In this document: piece after piece, positions 13,201-24,647 of the stretch
How the letters are laid out: every line of letters starts with the position of its first letter
Numbering within the stretch: position 1 is the stretch's first letter
Source: Lutjanus erythropterus
Lineage: Eukaryota; Chordata; Actinopteri; Lutjaniformes; Lutjanidae
Assembly: GCA_020091685.1 (NCBI GenBank)
Contig: CM034613.1
Location: forward strand, 77,177 to 141,176
Length of the DNA: 64,000 nt
Direction of reading: 5' to 3'
Translations under genes and position numbers: made by a program
The notes under the pieces: generated by a model
What the model was told of the DNA's origin: nothing
Databases searched by the model: none
Seen by the model: the letters and a program-made list of their open reading frames with translations, nothing else

Positions 13201-16200
13201 TAAGGTCATCAAAAGTATTCATGTTTTGATACTTTTTCAATATCATGTATTTCAAATGATACAATATCCATTAATCAGAGTATTGAAAGTAATGAAGCTA
13301 TGAAAAAAATGTTTGCTGATACAAGACCTCAGTTCAGTTCGGTCTTTATTGTCCTGCCAGAAATTTGTCCTGCAGCAAAACCAGACAGTGTTCAGAGACT
13401 TTTTTCTGTACCAGCACTGTACTGCTTGTAGGTTGTTAATCCAAAAAAAGAAAACAATTATCTTTTGTGTGTGCCTATGCCTTTTCAGAGATTTCATCAT
13501 CTATAATATATAATATAATATATAATCAGTTTATTGTTGCTGATATCCATCACTTATGTTCGGTTTCTGTTTTGATTTTCATTTTTCCTGCAAAACGTTA
13601 CATTGTTTGCTAACAAGCTAGCCAAGAAACAGCATAACATTTTGTTAACTTTTTATCTTGCACTTTAATGTTGCTGTAACATTATGTTTTATCGCTTATT
13701 GCCTGTGTTTAATTCAAGTATTTTATATCTTGAAGGTGCTTTGGCAATACTGTACTTTGCTATGGTCATGCCAATAAAGCCTCTTTGAATTTGAATTTGA
13801 ATTTATAATCCATAATATCATTAAAATATTCAGAGAATCCAGAGAAATCTCTGCACGTAAGGGGCAAGGCTGAAAACCAACACTGAGTGTCTGTGACCTT
13901 TGACCCCTCAGGCAGCACTGCATTAAAAACTGCATTAAAAACTCACATCATTGTATAAAGGATACGACATGGGCTCAGGAACACTTTGGAAAACTGTTGT
14001 CAGTAAACACAGTTTGTCTCTGCATCTACAAATGTAAGTTAAGACTCAACCATGCAAAGAGAAAGACATATATCAACAACATCCAGAAACACTGCAGACT
14101 TCTCTGGACCCGAGCTCATCTGAGATGGACTGATGCAAAGTGGAAAAGTCTGCTGTGGTCTGATGAGTCCACATTTCAGATTGTCTTCACAAATCATGAA
14201 CGTCGTGTCCTCCAGGCTAAAGAGGAAAAGGACCATCCAGATTGTTGCCAGTGCTAACAGCAGCTGTGATGGTATGGGGGTGTGTTAGTGCCCATGGCAT
14301 CATGGGTAATTATCATATCTGTGAAGGCCTCATTAATGCTGACAGGTTTTGCAGCAACATATGCTGCCATCCAGACAACGTTTTTTTCAGAGACGTCCCT
14401 GCTTATTTCAGCAAGACATCGCCAAGACACATTGTGCACATGTTCCAGCAGCATGTCTTCATAGTAAAAGAGATCAGGTACCAGACTGACCTGCCTGCAG
14501 TCCAGACCTGTCTCCTTTTGAAAATATGTGGTGCATTATGAAGCACAAAATATGACAACAGAGACCCCAGACTGTTGAGCACCTCAAGTCTCATATCAAA
14601 CAAGAATGAGAAAGAATTTCACTTTCAGATCTTCAACAATTAGTGTCCTCAGTTCACAAACTACTCCTCCTCCTGTCCCAGCTTTTTTTGTAATGTATTG
14701 CAGGCATCAAACTCAAAATGAGTGTATATTTCCAAAAAAAAATGAAATTAATCAGTTGAAACATTAAATATCTTGTCTTCGTACTGTATTCAATTGAATA
14801 TGGGTCCAACCTTACTACTCACTAATATTGATATTGGCATAAACCCCAAAAACTTGATATTGATCGGGCACTACTTTAAACACTATGTCTCCCTGCAACA
14901 CATTTTATTATTTAATGAAAGATGTGGAAGTTCACATTCCTATCCAGATATAATAAATGAGTGCAACATGTTAATTAAGCTTTCGAGGTGTTGCTACTAG
15001 GTGACAGTGCTGTAGTTCTTTTCAGGAGAAGATGACGATATTACAGAGATATTACACATGACAGAAATTCCTGTCTTTCTCAAAATTACAAAAGGAGGAT
15101 GAAATGAATGCATTAGAGTGTGTTAGTGTTGTCAGGTATATTTTTGAACTTTAGAAAGAACCAAGCTAACTGTTCCCCCCTGCTTTTTAGTCTTAAGCTA
15201 AGCTAGGCTAACCACATCCTGACTCCAGCTCTTGATCTCCAAAATCGAGAAAGCAAATAAACGTAAATGCTGAACGAATCCTTCGAGGTCAGTCTTAACA
15301 ACCTTATAATTGTTACCAGTGCAGTGAATTTGATTATCAGTGGTCTAAACAGGCTTTTCCACACAATTTTCCACCAACATTTATACGATTCTTTCTCATC
15401 ACAGATTAAAATGTATGTCAACCATCCAGCTAACCATTTACGCACACTAATGAAATAACACACACATGATATCTGGTTCAGGCTGGAGCTCACTGCTGTG
15501 TGTTGTGTGCTTTCAGAGCATCACGTGATGTTATAAAAAGTGTGAACATGTACAGACGCAGCCTCATGAGGAGCACCTCTGGTTAACACTGTAGAAGAAA
15601 TTTAAGAAGTACTCTGGGTCTGAAACAACTGTAAATATTAAATCTAAACAGTCACATACTGTACAGCCATAAGGTCTTCACAGTCTGGACCTGCCATTAA
15701 GCACAGAGACACTATATGATCTGTGGTTTCAGTTCTGTTCTATTCAATCACTGCAAACGATGGAAGCACATTTCTGTCAAGACAAGAAAAAGACCTGACG
15801 AAAAGTCAGGACTCATTATATTTATAAATCTAAAGAGAGATGTTCAAGTAAAAAATTAACTTCTTAAATCAAACTTCTACATTAATGTTCAGATATACTA
15901 AGGAATATTTAGAATAAAAAAGTAAATCACACTTCAGACTTATTATGTCAAAATTATGAAAAGTTATGAGGAAGTAACTCCAGCTGGACTTATTCAGGAT
16001 TTTTGAGATTCATTCCAATATCAATATTTGAAGGTGATGTATCAGCCGATATTAGTTTTCTTTACACAACCCATAAACATCGCTAAACATTTTTGACAAG
16101 GTTTCCTTCTTTTTTTTTTATTGCAATCAAGAAATACTCTGTTAATGCTATTTGCACCCAGGGTGAAATAACCACTGGGACTATTTACTCCTGATTATAT

Positions 16201-19200
16201 ATATATATATGGACTGGCATCACACAGATAAGTAACCAGGTGTTTGTAGCGAACAATGCTATATGCACAAATAGTCAGGTGTGGAGAGTCTACCTCAGAG
16301 ATTTTGTTGCTCTTTATAGCTCAACAAGTGGACAGGGTGTAAATAGCTGAATAGCTGACTTGGGACTATTCTCACTGAAGTTTTAACAGTCACTCCAGAC
16401 AATTTATTGGTCCAAATTTGTAATGTTTTTTTAATGCAACCAAGAAATACTCAGCTAATGCTATTTGCACCCTGGGTAGAATAGCAAATAGGGCTATTTA
16501 CACCCAATTGTATACTAGGGATGTGCACAATTACCTTGACAACCAGTTGCCACCAACACTATTCGGCACCAGAAATACTAGTCGGTTAAACTGTTTATTA
16601 ATATTTTATTCACCTACAATGCCAGTTAACTGTTGCCTCTAAGGTGTTATACAGCCGTCCACCACTAGTCAGGGCTGCAGCCCTGTCAGATGACAGCCCC
16701 TCTTGCCCAGTGCGTATGCCCTCACTCAGGGGCAAATAGACACTCTAGACAATTTACTGGTCAGGCTCTAGTAGCAAGTAAGACTAAGTAATTATTATTC
16801 GCTACTGAATCAAATTTTTGTCTTTTTAAGTCAAAATCATGATAGTAAATCAGTTTTGACTCCCTAAATCAAACTTTAAGTTTAAGTAATTTTAACTTAT
16901 TAGATTTAAATTATGATATAGTAGTGAGTCAAAACTGTGACTTAATATTTAAAGTCAAAGTAATCGTATTGTATCATAATTTTGACTGAGTAAATGCATC
17001 AATTAATATAATTGTTTCATTGTCTATGACTAATTTTGGCTTAAACTCATATTTTTTATTTCATGTTTCACAATCTATGAAAAGTGTTTTCAGTTTGGTT
17101 ATAGCTAACATTTCATCTACCCTTGATCCATTCAACCCCCTAAAGAAATATACTATTTCCACATCATAAACATATTACATTGTTTTATGTATCTTACATT
17201 TACAGTCTGCTCTACTTTGCTGCGTAATATCACATGATGTTGTGAGCCTGAGGGGAGTGCATAAATGTAGTGGAAAATGAGTTAAGTGTATCAATCCTCT
17301 CACTGTGTGGCTAAATGCCCTCTATGTCAGAGACATGTTGATACTGGTTGTGTGTGTACGATACGTGTTGAACAGCAGGCTACAGAACACAGTGACAGGA
17401 AGGCAGGCCACTACACAAGCCAGGGCTGGAGGACTGGGAGCACACGCTGACTCCACCATGAGTAATGATAATGGAATTAAAGGAACTCCTACAGTGCCAA
17501 GACTGAAGCAGTCAGACCAACAGCTCAAACACTAACAGAGTCTGATTGTTATCAGTGATTATGATCCACTCCACACCGGGGTGGGGATACTTTTCTACAA
17601 ACTCTAAAGTTTACCATCAGTATCCTGCTGTGTAATCAGACTGTGACCATACTGAAAATGAAAAAGTAACATAATATATTCAGTGTTCCCCATGAAGACT
17701 GAAAGCCAGACGAATAATGACCATTTTATCAGATTGAAAACACATTCTTCAGACCAGGGCCAGGAACGGAAACAATACTTTTATGGCACCAAGCTAAATG
17801 TAGTGAAAACTGGGCTAGTACCAAAAGTTGCCAATGAATGGCTTCTTCTTGTTGACTTAAATCATACGTACAACTTGCTCTGCTATTTTCGTTGACACAG
17901 ACTCCATCCCTAGAACAGCCACGGGAGCTCTGTGCTTGAACGAACTGGACGGAACCACTAGAACAACATGATGGACAGCTGGAGAAAGTCAAAGCTTAGT
18001 TTGTGTATTGTAGCTCATGGTTAGTGAAATGGTCCAACAGTCAAGAGTTAATGTGATCATGACCCTAGTCCAGGGTTGCCAACAATTTATTAAAAGTATG
18101 TTTATGGAAGAAATTGAAGTTATCTCTATATTGACATGTTCATTCCAGTGAATAATTTCCAGAGAGAAACATGCTGCCTTCACTGACTGATTACTTTCAC
18201 AGAGGAGTACAGAGGACTGATGAGCCATCCTAAATAACTGCAGGGGAAATTCCATCACAGCAACAGCCCCAATTATTTCCTAACAATTTTGGTCACTAAC
18301 AATATTCAACTGAAGAGTTCCTTTAAAAAAATGAGTGTCTGTGATTACCTGCCCTTGTATTAAGTAAGGATGTGCGCAATTAGTTGACTACATGATTAAA
18401 CCTCACCACCCTCACTATTTGGCACCAGAAATACTAGTCGGTTAAATTATTAATCATTATTTTACTCATGTACAATGTCAGTCAACTGTTGCCTCTAAGA
18501 TGTTCTGCAGCCACCCACCACTAGCTGGGGCTGCGACCCCATCAGACAGGAGCCCCTTCATCAAACAGATGACAGCTCTTAAAATCAGTGCAGTTTGGCC
18601 GTGTTTTGATAGAGAAAATGGAAATAGGGTTGAATGTACGCTGTGACAGAATAAAATGGCATATAGCCACTCAACTGGAGCAACGCGTGACAGGGAAATT
18701 AATCGCCAGGAACATCCTTAGTATTAAGTTTTTCAAAACACTGTATCTGGTCTGAATCAAACAACCGATCAGGGTTAGCTAACACATAACATGCCAGTCA
18801 CAGGTATTCTATAAAAACAAGGGTCATCCAGGTTCTATGCATTTCTAGGTTTGGTGTGGTGGCTTGTGGGAGGGGCTTAATTGAGTAATATGGGGGGTTG
18901 GAGGTGGTTGGTTTTTACATTGTGTGTGTCTGAAATTGCCCACTACAGCTTTAAGTCCAAGTGAATGCTTGTACCAAGTTTGAATAAATTCCCTCCAGGT
19001 GTTTTTGAGATATTGCGTTCACAAGAATGGTACGGTCATGAGTTTAACAGTGACCTTTGACCTTTGACTAGCAAAATCTGATCAGTTCATCCTTGAGTCC
19101 AAATGGATGTTTGTACCAAATCTAAAGATACTGCATCCAGGTGTCCCTGACATATCAAGTTCACAGTGAGGACCCAAAAAATAATGTCTCTGGCATAAAA

Positions 19201-19677
19201 ATGAAAGTAAAAAAGACATCAAGCTTAAAAGCAAACATAACTCACTCTAACAAGCTTTATCATTAGCTATTATTTTTCAAGCTGCTCATTACATCCATTT
19301 TGCAATTAAAGAAATAGACACTGCTTTAACTTACCAACTTCATCATCATTAAGTAAATATGGATTGCTCAGTGTAATAGCTATAAAATAATGACACCATC
19401 TGTGTTTAGATTGGTTCTCTATGAACTGTGCTTTCACTGTCTGCTGGATTTTTCCCAGGCTAATGAATAGGACTAAATTAATGAACAAATTCATGCTTTC
19501 TCTCCTAATGTTTACCAGCTGTGACACTGTGTGGCAGGTATTGTTTTCAACTTGTGAGTCTGTGAGTGTGAGTGTGAGTGTGTGTGTCATCATGGAAAAA
19601 TTTGGTCCTAGAAACACCTACTGTACTGTACTGCGGAAACTACCAGAGACAGTTTTGAGTACTTGAGTACCAGGTGC

Positions 19678-19711
<34 letters not shown>

Positions 19712-22118
19712 GTCCTGTCTGTGGATACGATAGCCTCACAACCAATCAAGATGCAATCACACAACTCTACAGGTGTGTCAATGAGATGAAAATGGTCAAG
19801 TTGGCAGATGGGTGTGGTCCAACTAGGGCTGAGTATTGTCTTAAAAATACAATAGCAGTGCCCTTAAAGTGATATCGACACCAGTGGGGTACTTTTCATT
19901 TGATACTCTTTTTTTTTAAGTTCTTCTTTGTGAAGAATGCTTGCAGTGGCTGGCTGTGAGCAAGAGCATACAATTAAAATCATGTTTTTCTAGATCTGGG
20001 TATGTATCATTTGACTGCAGAAGTTTTGATGCTACTTGGATTCCAGTCAATGCCTTAAAGCTATTGAGTATTGATACCCAGCCCCTAGTCCGACCCAAGA
20101 GTACTGAGTACTCATGTAATAAAGTAGTAATGACTACTGAGTAATCAAGGGTCAGACAGTCAAGGCTGGTGTGATCCTGTCACAAAATGATCTCTAGTTT
20201 CTTCTAATGTTACTCCTCACTGCATCATGATGCCAACCCTGCTGTTGCTTCTTGTTCAATAAGCTATCAGCAATGGGCTAACATTACTCAAACTAAGTTA
20301 TTATGCATTGCACATCATTACAACAGCTTTAATGTTCCTCATCTGTGAACATGCTTTTTTACTACCGCTTGTTTCCCAGGTGGTTCTGATCATTTCTCCA
20401 TGATTTGCATCTGAGGAAAGAGACAGCGATCTGGTGTTGTGTACAGGTGTTGTCTTTGCGACAGCAGCACAAACAATACCACTTGAAAACACTAGACAGT
20501 TTAAATGTTTTGCACTTTAAATCTACCTTTAAAGTCCACCTTGACTCATGTTTTAAACAATTCAAATGCTCTGCAGTAAGTAATAAATTGTGTCTGACAT
20601 GTTTTTTTTTTCAAAATAAATTCAAATACCTTGTTAAAATGCCCTACATATCACTCTACACCTTGTCTTCATTTAATATGCAAGGAATCATGAATATGCA
20701 AATAGCCCCTGCCCTCTCCACACTCCCACCCCATCCCTAACTAGCTGTACCCAGCTTCTCCTCTGTTTTGCGAGCTAATCACAGTAACTAGGCTTCTCCT
20801 GAGGGCGGGGCAACACAGCTAATGGTACATATTGCGCCTCCACCTCAATTAACAGGATTGGTTCTTTAGGTTCATGATGTCATAAACCCAAACTTTTTTT
20901 TTGAGACTGCCCTGGCTCACTGCAGTTTCAAAGCAAGACATGTTCACACATGGTGTTTGCTGCTTACTTCGCTCTTGATATTCACCACATGGACATGTTA
21001 ACAAGGTTAAAAAACAGATTTTCACTGGATGGGGTCTTAAAGTTCAAAATGTTGTTATGAAGGCAGCTGTATAGACTGTGGAATTTAAGTGTCACAAAAA
21101 GACAGGATCTGGACATTTTGTTTTCTTGTGCGTTGCTTTTGTTTGTGCTACGAAAAATTAAAGAAATAAAAACAGACAAAAACTGGGGCAAGACAGTAGT
21201 CTGGGCATTGCAGTGCTGGGTGTCCCAGGGGATCATAGCAAGTTCTTCTGACCATGGTGACTAGTCAGAAATGTCACTGGTGGGTGTGGAGGCACTGAAG
21301 ACGGGATGTGAATTTATGACTTCACAGCCCCGGTGGTGCTGATGTTGTGGACAGCTACATCCTTTCTCCACCTGCGTCCCTGATACTAACTGTTCTTTAA
21401 GAGATTATCACTCCTGTTTTTAGCATGACTCTGGGCTGCCCTGTGAACAGGATGCTAACTGTTATAACCACATGATAACAACGACATACTGTACTGTATT
21501 ATCAAAATGAAACATCAGAGCAGGAAGTAATGGGACGTGCTCTGTGAAGGAGTGCCAATGCAATTTATTAAAAAACCTCACTTGACAAAAATATTTGGAT
21601 ATTAGCAACCAAGACAAGTCAGTAAACGCCGGAGAAATGGGCTAAAATGTTGCCCAAACAGAATTTCATGTCTAAAGTAGCAACTTTTATAAACTGTTTG
21701 GCTGCTCGCCTCCGCCCCTCTGAGTATCATAACATGATAATAATGTTGGAATAACACGCGAACCTATACTAGGTTACACTTTATAGACAGAATTATTGGT
21801 TGTGGTAATGGATGTAAGCTGAGCGAGCCATTTTGTTCTATGGCGTACATAATTTCGCCGAAAAGAGAAATGTTCATATTTTTAAATGGAGTTTGGCATC
21901 ACTTTCTCGTCCAATACGCGATAAGGATGTCAGCCCCTTTAACACACGGAGAGAACACATTAAAGTAAACGCAGCACACATTCACGACATTAGCTCGTTA
22001 TAACACGTACTTACCATTTTTTTGTACATTCTATCACCAGCTCTTGGAAAGAAGCCGCGAACTGGAACTTGGAGGCTCTTTTTCCAACCCGCTGAAGCCT
22101 CTTCCACACCGAAGTCAT
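1018..22118 (-). CDS. ehbp1l1: EHBP1L1-like gene, 5' half (eight coding exons)
   Basis: Partial minus-strand gene. Exons read from the start codon: 22118-22015, 5328-5271, 5092-4997, 4884-4831, 4702-4524, 4071-3926, 1753-1700 and 1251-1018, all with GT-AG borders and matching phases. The product starts MTSVWKRLQRVGKRA and continues through an NT-C2 domain with HSWQPGIKNPYRG, DWTFVIEN and the acidic GNLDDF segment, followed by a Pro/Ser-rich linker. The start and the GRRKVLA segment fit EHBP1L1 better than EHBP1 (family knowledge). In the family the NT-C2 domain binds membrane, a central CH domain follows, and a C-terminal bMERB domain binds Rab8/Rab10 in endosomal recycling. The CH and bMERB parts are outside the window. 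Intron 1 is about 16.7 kb and full of transposons. No disabling change was seen. The paralogue assignment is an inference. Confidence 0.9.
1700..1753 (-). CDS. ehbp1l1: EHBP1L1-like coding exon 7 (short)
   Basis: 54 bp, with an aaaacag acceptor and a gtaact donor; phase 1 in and out, so it can be skipped without a frame change. It encodes TRIHDLAWRPAIEKGPT. It is called from splice sites, phase and protein-like content. It may be alternatively spliced. Confidence 0.7.
1754..3925 (-). other. Intron between exons 6 and 7
   Basis: Mostly AT-rich. It holds short homopolymer runs, a possible MITE remnant near 2215-2480, a LINE tail near 3330-3395 and purine-rich GAA/AGA microsatellite sequence near 3455-3485 with pyrimidine-rich TTC sequence near 3540-3570. 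An open segment near 1890-2010 is discussed among the rejected calls. Confidence 0.5.
3330..3395 (+). mobile_element. LINE 3'-end remnant
   Basis: The segment reads cccccttgaaaatgacgtga, then catctcaagggtttcatcct. This resembles the common 3' end of teleost non-LTR elements. The flanking 3200-3330 part is T-rich. No coding part remains. Confidence 0.35.
3926..4071 (-). CDS. ehbp1l1: EHBP1L1-like coding exon 6
   Basis: 146 bp, from a ctccacag acceptor to a gtaagg donor, phase 1 out. It encodes DEDMQSLASLMSMKQSDIGN and then an acidic DDFNDSDDEAGED stretch, a hallmark of the EHBP1 family just after NT-C2. Confidence 0.93.
4173..4461. mobile_element. MITE of the 'gctgcaacgattaatc' class
   Basis: The left end has aaagctgcaacgattaatca and the right end has aataatcattagttgcagcc, forming imperfect inverted ends about 290 bp apart. 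The interior phrases (tcacatttaggaagc-like, gacgtcatc) match a very common teleost non-autonomous DNA element. It lies in the intron between exons 5 and 6. Assignment to the hAT superfamily is from memory. Confidence 0.6.
4524..4702 (-). CDS. ehbp1l1: EHBP1L1-like coding exon 5
   Basis: 179 bp, phase 0 in and phase 2 out, gtacgt donor. It encodes GRRKVLASADVNMKK, then KLKPLSVKVVEATL and FLKEGKAT, the C-terminal part of the NT-C2 domain. The split Thr codon is completed by exon 6. Confidence 0.93.
4831..4884 (-). CDS. ehbp1l1: EHBP1L1-like coding exon 4
   Basis: 54 bp, 18 codons, phase 0 at both ends, gtgagt donor. It encodes EEFEDKDWTFVIEN. Confidence 0.92.
4997..5092 (-). CDS. ehbp1l1: EHBP1L1-like coding exon 3
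   Basis: 96 bp, 32 codons, phase 0 at both ends, gtatga donor. It contains SWQPGIKNPYRG and VPESLDITVTLFK, the most diagnostic NT-C2 segment. Confidence 0.93.
5271..5328 (-). CDS. ehbp1l1: EHBP1L1-like coding exon 2
   Basis: 58 bp, one base plus 19 codons, between a ttgcag acceptor and a gtaact donor. It encodes QPDKLRVVWIRRNRR, the basic strand of the NT-C2 domain. Confidence 0.92.
5500..5970. repeat. Dispersed teleost repeat ('gacttgagacttg' class)
   Basis: Repeated phrases such as gactcgtgacttaatttgga and cttgacttgagacctgacat, starting near ggtgtggaagtcat, match a common teleost interspersed repeat. No clear ends or coding were seen. Confidence 0.4.
9502..9735. mobile_element. Non-autonomous Tc1/mariner-like element
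   Basis: The left end carries ccagtcaaagtttggacaca and the right end carries ccaaacttttgactgagcct, inverted copies about 230 bp apart. This terminal motif is common in teleost Tc1/mariner-type elements. The interior is non-coding. Confidence 0.6.
11061..11326. mobile_element. hAT-like MITE ('agggctgcacaatta' class)
   Basis: The left end has tagggctgcacaattaattg and the right end has aaactgtgcagcccta. The flanks attcacat (left) and attcacac (right) match in 7 of 8 positions, fitting a hAT 8-bp target duplication. The interior is AT-rich and non-coding. Confidence 0.6.
12263..12899. mobile_element. PIF/Harbinger-like MITE, 637 bp
   Basis: Terminal inverted repeats: the left end reads ggcttagttcacacggcag, and the complement of the right end reads gacttagttcacacagcag. 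It is flanked on both sides by TTA, the 3-bp duplication typical of PIF/Harbinger. The interior has repeated gggtcgcat/cagacctg phrases and no transposase. Confidence 0.55.
13640..13806 (+). mobile_element. LINE 3' end with 'aatttg' tail
   Basis: The segment ggcaatactgtactttgc, then ggtcatgccaataaagcctc, then a short tandem aatttg tail is the classic end of teleost L2/CR1-group LINEs. It is 5' truncated and has no coding sequence. Confidence 0.65.
13936..14815 (+). pseudogene. Tc1/mariner-like transposase remnant
   Basis: Decayed DDE transposase of an abundant teleost family. In the first frame (about 14040-14250), WTRAHLRWTDAKWKSLLWSD and ESTFQIV resemble the second conserved block of Tc1-like transposases. 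A second frame (14242-14541) holds VMVWGCVSAHG and further pieces. The phrases acatatgctgccatccagac and aatatcttgtcttcgtactg are typical of the 3' half. Stops and frameshifts break the gene, and the N-terminal DNA-binding part is missing. Confidence 0.75.
16100..16512 (+). repeat. Two direct copies of a ~90-bp unit
   Basis: The segment near 16125-16195 (caagaaatactctgttaatg, then gctatttgcaccc) recurs near 16440-16510 (caagaaatactcagctaatg, then gctatttgcaccctgggt). About 300 bp of unrelated sequence lies between, including an (AT)n run near 16196-16210. Confidence 0.6.
16516..16705 (+). repeat. Dispersed repeat, copy 1
   Basis: Starts at gggatgtgcacaattac and contains ggcaccagaaatactagtcg and ctgttgcctctaaggtgtt. 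The same phrases occur in the same order and orientation at 18364-18560. Confidence 0.65.
18364..18560 (+). repeat. Dispersed repeat, copy 2
   Basis: Second copy of the 16516-16705 repeat, sharing ggcaccagaaatactagtcg and caactgttgcctctaaga. The copies are about 1.85 kb apart and clearly diverged. Confidence 0.65.
18953..19175 (+). repeat. Two tandem units of a ~130-bp teleost repeat
   Basis: The phrase aagtccaagtgaatgcttgt, then ttgaataaattccctccagg recurs as gagtccaaatggatgtttgt, then aagatactgcatccagg. The units are joined by cagtgacctttgacctttga. This is a common teleost tandem repeat. Confidence 0.6.
19553..19592 (+). repeat. (GTGAGT)n/(GT)n microsatellite
   Basis: Short run of gtgagtgtgagtgtgtgtgt type. 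Confidence 0.7.
19677..19722 (+). repeat. (GTCT)n microsatellite
   Basis: About eight tandem tctg units followed by tcta units. Confidence 0.85.
19823..20090. mobile_element. MITE with 'agggctgagtatt' ends
   Basis: The left end has actagggctgagtattgtct and the right end has attgagtattgatacccagc followed by ccctag. They are imperfect inverted ends about 265 bp apart. This matches a common teleost class of non-autonomous elements, probably hAT. Confidence 0.5.
22015..22118 (-). CDS. ehbp1l1: EHBP1L1-like coding exon 1
   Basis: ATG plus 34 codons, ending in phase 2 at a gtaagt donor. It encodes MTSVWKRLQRVGKRA and ends in ECTKK; the split Trp codon is completed by exon 2. This start is conserved in the family. 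Confidence 0.93.
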
Positions 22119-22340
22119 GGTCGGGCTTGTCAGATAATTCTCTCAAACACGCGATAAAGCGACATTAATACGAAGGAGGAACCGTGTCACTCCGCTGCCG
22201 TGTCCCTCCGCTGGGACTTCGCCGGAGAAACTCCACCTGTGTCGCGGACAGCTCCTCTGCGGCCGGCGGTGTTTGAGTGACCCACTCCTCACCGGCATCC
22301 ACTCTCCGCAGACAGACAGGACGGACTACAAAACAAACAC
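22119..22340 (-). promoter_or_regulatory. EHBP1L1-like 5' UTR and CpG-rich promoter region
   Basis: GC-rich, CpG-rich stretch (many cgg, gcg and ccg triplets) directly upstream of the start codon, in AT-rich surroundings. No TATA box was seen, which fits a housekeeping-type CpG promoter. The transcription start is probably 150-220 bp upstream of the ATG; the exact site cannot be read from sequence. Confidence 0.55.
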
Positions 22341-24640
22341 ACGCCTCAAGTTAGAGCCAGCGTCAAGTTAAACCACATGAACCGGAACACGAAGGAGTGT
22401 GACTTTCAAAATAAAACCCAGGATTTGTGTTAGCAAGTCACACTAGAGGCATTTCAACTGACCAGTGCGGCACTTTAGGGGATTTTGACTGACCAGGAGG
22501 GGCACTGAAAGTCCCCACTGCAGAGGGGAGTCTATCTATGGTAGACCACAGGTGTCATGGAAATAGTAATAAAGCATTTCATTCATTAATAACTAACTGT
22601 ACAGATAATTTGTTTAAAAATAATAATACTAATCGGAATTATTTAATGATGGAGTAATATTCCATCTGTAATTTCTTTTCATTTTTTTTTTTTTGTTGAT
22701 GGTTAAATGTCAAATCACACTGACCATTTGAACCCTCACCTCAAGATATCTGAATGAAAATGGGTACCCAAGAGTCTTTGCAGAAATGCCCACTTTATAC
22801 TAAAGAATGCATTTTTTTCCATGCAGTATAATTGTGTTTTTTTTTCCATTCAATTTTTTAAATGTACTTTATTTTGTTATTTATCAGATCCCCTTTTACA
22901 ATGAAATTATTTTCACATATGTTAACATGTTCCTTCAAATGAGGTTACAGTATTCAAATGGTCTTATCCAAACAGTTCAATTAAATATATGAATATATAA
23001 AAACAACAACACTGAAAAGAACCAATGCAAATAATAAAATTATCAAAATAAAATTAAACATGAGTTACACATAAATTAACCTTACATAGACATGCACACA
23101 TTCATTATCAATCCTAATGTTTCCCGATTACCTCTATTTATGATGTCCATCTGTCTATAAAAACTTTCTTCTGTAATTTTAGCATATATGTAATGTTTTC
23201 CATTGTATAAATATCTCTCAAAATTGCTAACCATTCAGCCAATGTGTGATTTTCACTTATAATTCTAATTGAATATTTCTGTACATACTGGGTTCCCTCA
23301 GCAGTATTGGAATTATATAAATTGGTTCTGACTCTTGTGGATTCAGTGAGCTCAGCTGTATTTATGTGTGATGATGTTAGCGCTCATAGTAGCAGTTTCA
23401 TTGTAGTGTCCACTGGGACATGCAAGCTTCAACCTATGAATAGACAACATCAATTGCAAATTATTTAGAATTTCAGATTTTGTGAGTTTCTTTTTTTTTT
23501 TTTTAAATGTAGATTTCTATATCTATTATATTGTTGTAAAGCTGCCTGGTTGCTTGTAATGTTCAAAATAAATAACAAAATATTCTAGATAACAAAATAT
23601 TCTAAATAAAGGGCAAAAATTTAAAATAGATAAAGTATTATGAATGAATACCAAAATGTTCTAAATTCATTGAAAAATTATTCTAAATGGATACCAAAAT
23701 GTCCTAAGTAAAGGACAAAATGTTGTAAATAAATAACAAAATATTTTGAATTTAGAACAAAATGTTCTAAATAAATAATGGGGAAGTGTGGACTTATCAT
23801 CCTGTTTATTGTTTCCTCATTAAGTTTATACAGTTAGGTGAACCCAGGACACATTACACTATTCTATGCATCTTCAAGGAAAACTGGGACTATACTATAC
23901 AAAAACACTTTATTCAGAACTTTGCAAATCTCTGCTGGTTGCATCTGCCAGTTGTGGTGGCATTGCAGTAGGTGCTTCACCATCTGTTGCCTGGCAGAGA
24001 TTTGTACTCTACGAGTTAGAGTACATTTATTATTAGTTATCATTAGCTTACTAAAATACTGATCTCATTTAAAACTGGGTTTTTTTTTACATAAAGGTCA
24101 GTACTTCCTGTTTGACTAGAATTAATGGTGGCTAACTTGACACAGCCAAGATGGGTATTAGGCAATACCCTGTGCTTTTCAAGTCACACCTACAATGACT
24201 TCATATTCAGCAGGATAATCTAATTATAAGGATGGGATTATGTTAGTATGTGATGTTTCAGCTAAAGTCATCAAAATGTAAAAATATTGGCATTAATTCT
24301 GCAACAGATGTAAAAAGAATACAACATAAATCACAGTTTAATGTCATTGGGGAAAAAACACCAAAATATTTAATAATGTTACCTAGCTGATAGCGTGCGT
24401 ATGTGCCTAGATTTTTAATTAAAGCATGGTTACCAGGTATACAGATGACATCTGCTTTTATATATTAATGACTAACAGATGCAAACAGTCTCTCTCTGCC
24501 TGAATCAAACTGTTGCAGATGACTTGTCTAACACAAAGGGAACTGACGCAAACAGTCCTCAGATGAGCCAAACAGTGATTAGTGAGTTCCCATGAAGCTG
24601 CAGTGTTTGTGGATATTATCATAGACTGAGTAGAAAACAG
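22341..24640. other. Intergenic AT-rich sequence
   Basis: Upstream of the EHBP1L1-like promoter. No gene was seen. It contains poly-T runs, the degenerate tandem repeat at 23565-23785, and AT-rich DNA of about 70% AT or more. Confidence 0.5.
23565..23785 (+). repeat. Degenerate AT-rich tandem repeat (~20-22 bp unit)
   Basis: About ten imperfect units of the form aataacaaaatattctaaat, with variants such as taccaaaatgttctaaatt. Confidence 0.65.
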
Positions 24641-24647
24641 AAATTAC

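Larger units (their letters stand above)
5329..22014 (-). other. Large first intron of the EHBP1L1-like gene
   Basis: About 16.7 kb between coding exons 1 and 2. No convincing host exon was found on either strand. It contains the MITEs, Tc1 remnant, LINE tail, tandem units and microsatellites listed separately. The remaining stretches (about 6.5-9.5 kb, 9.8-11.0 kb, 11.4-12.2 kb, 14.9-16.0 kb, 17.0-18.3 kb and 20.1-22.0 kb) are AT-rich and show nothing recognisable beyond short decayed fragments. Confidence 0.6.
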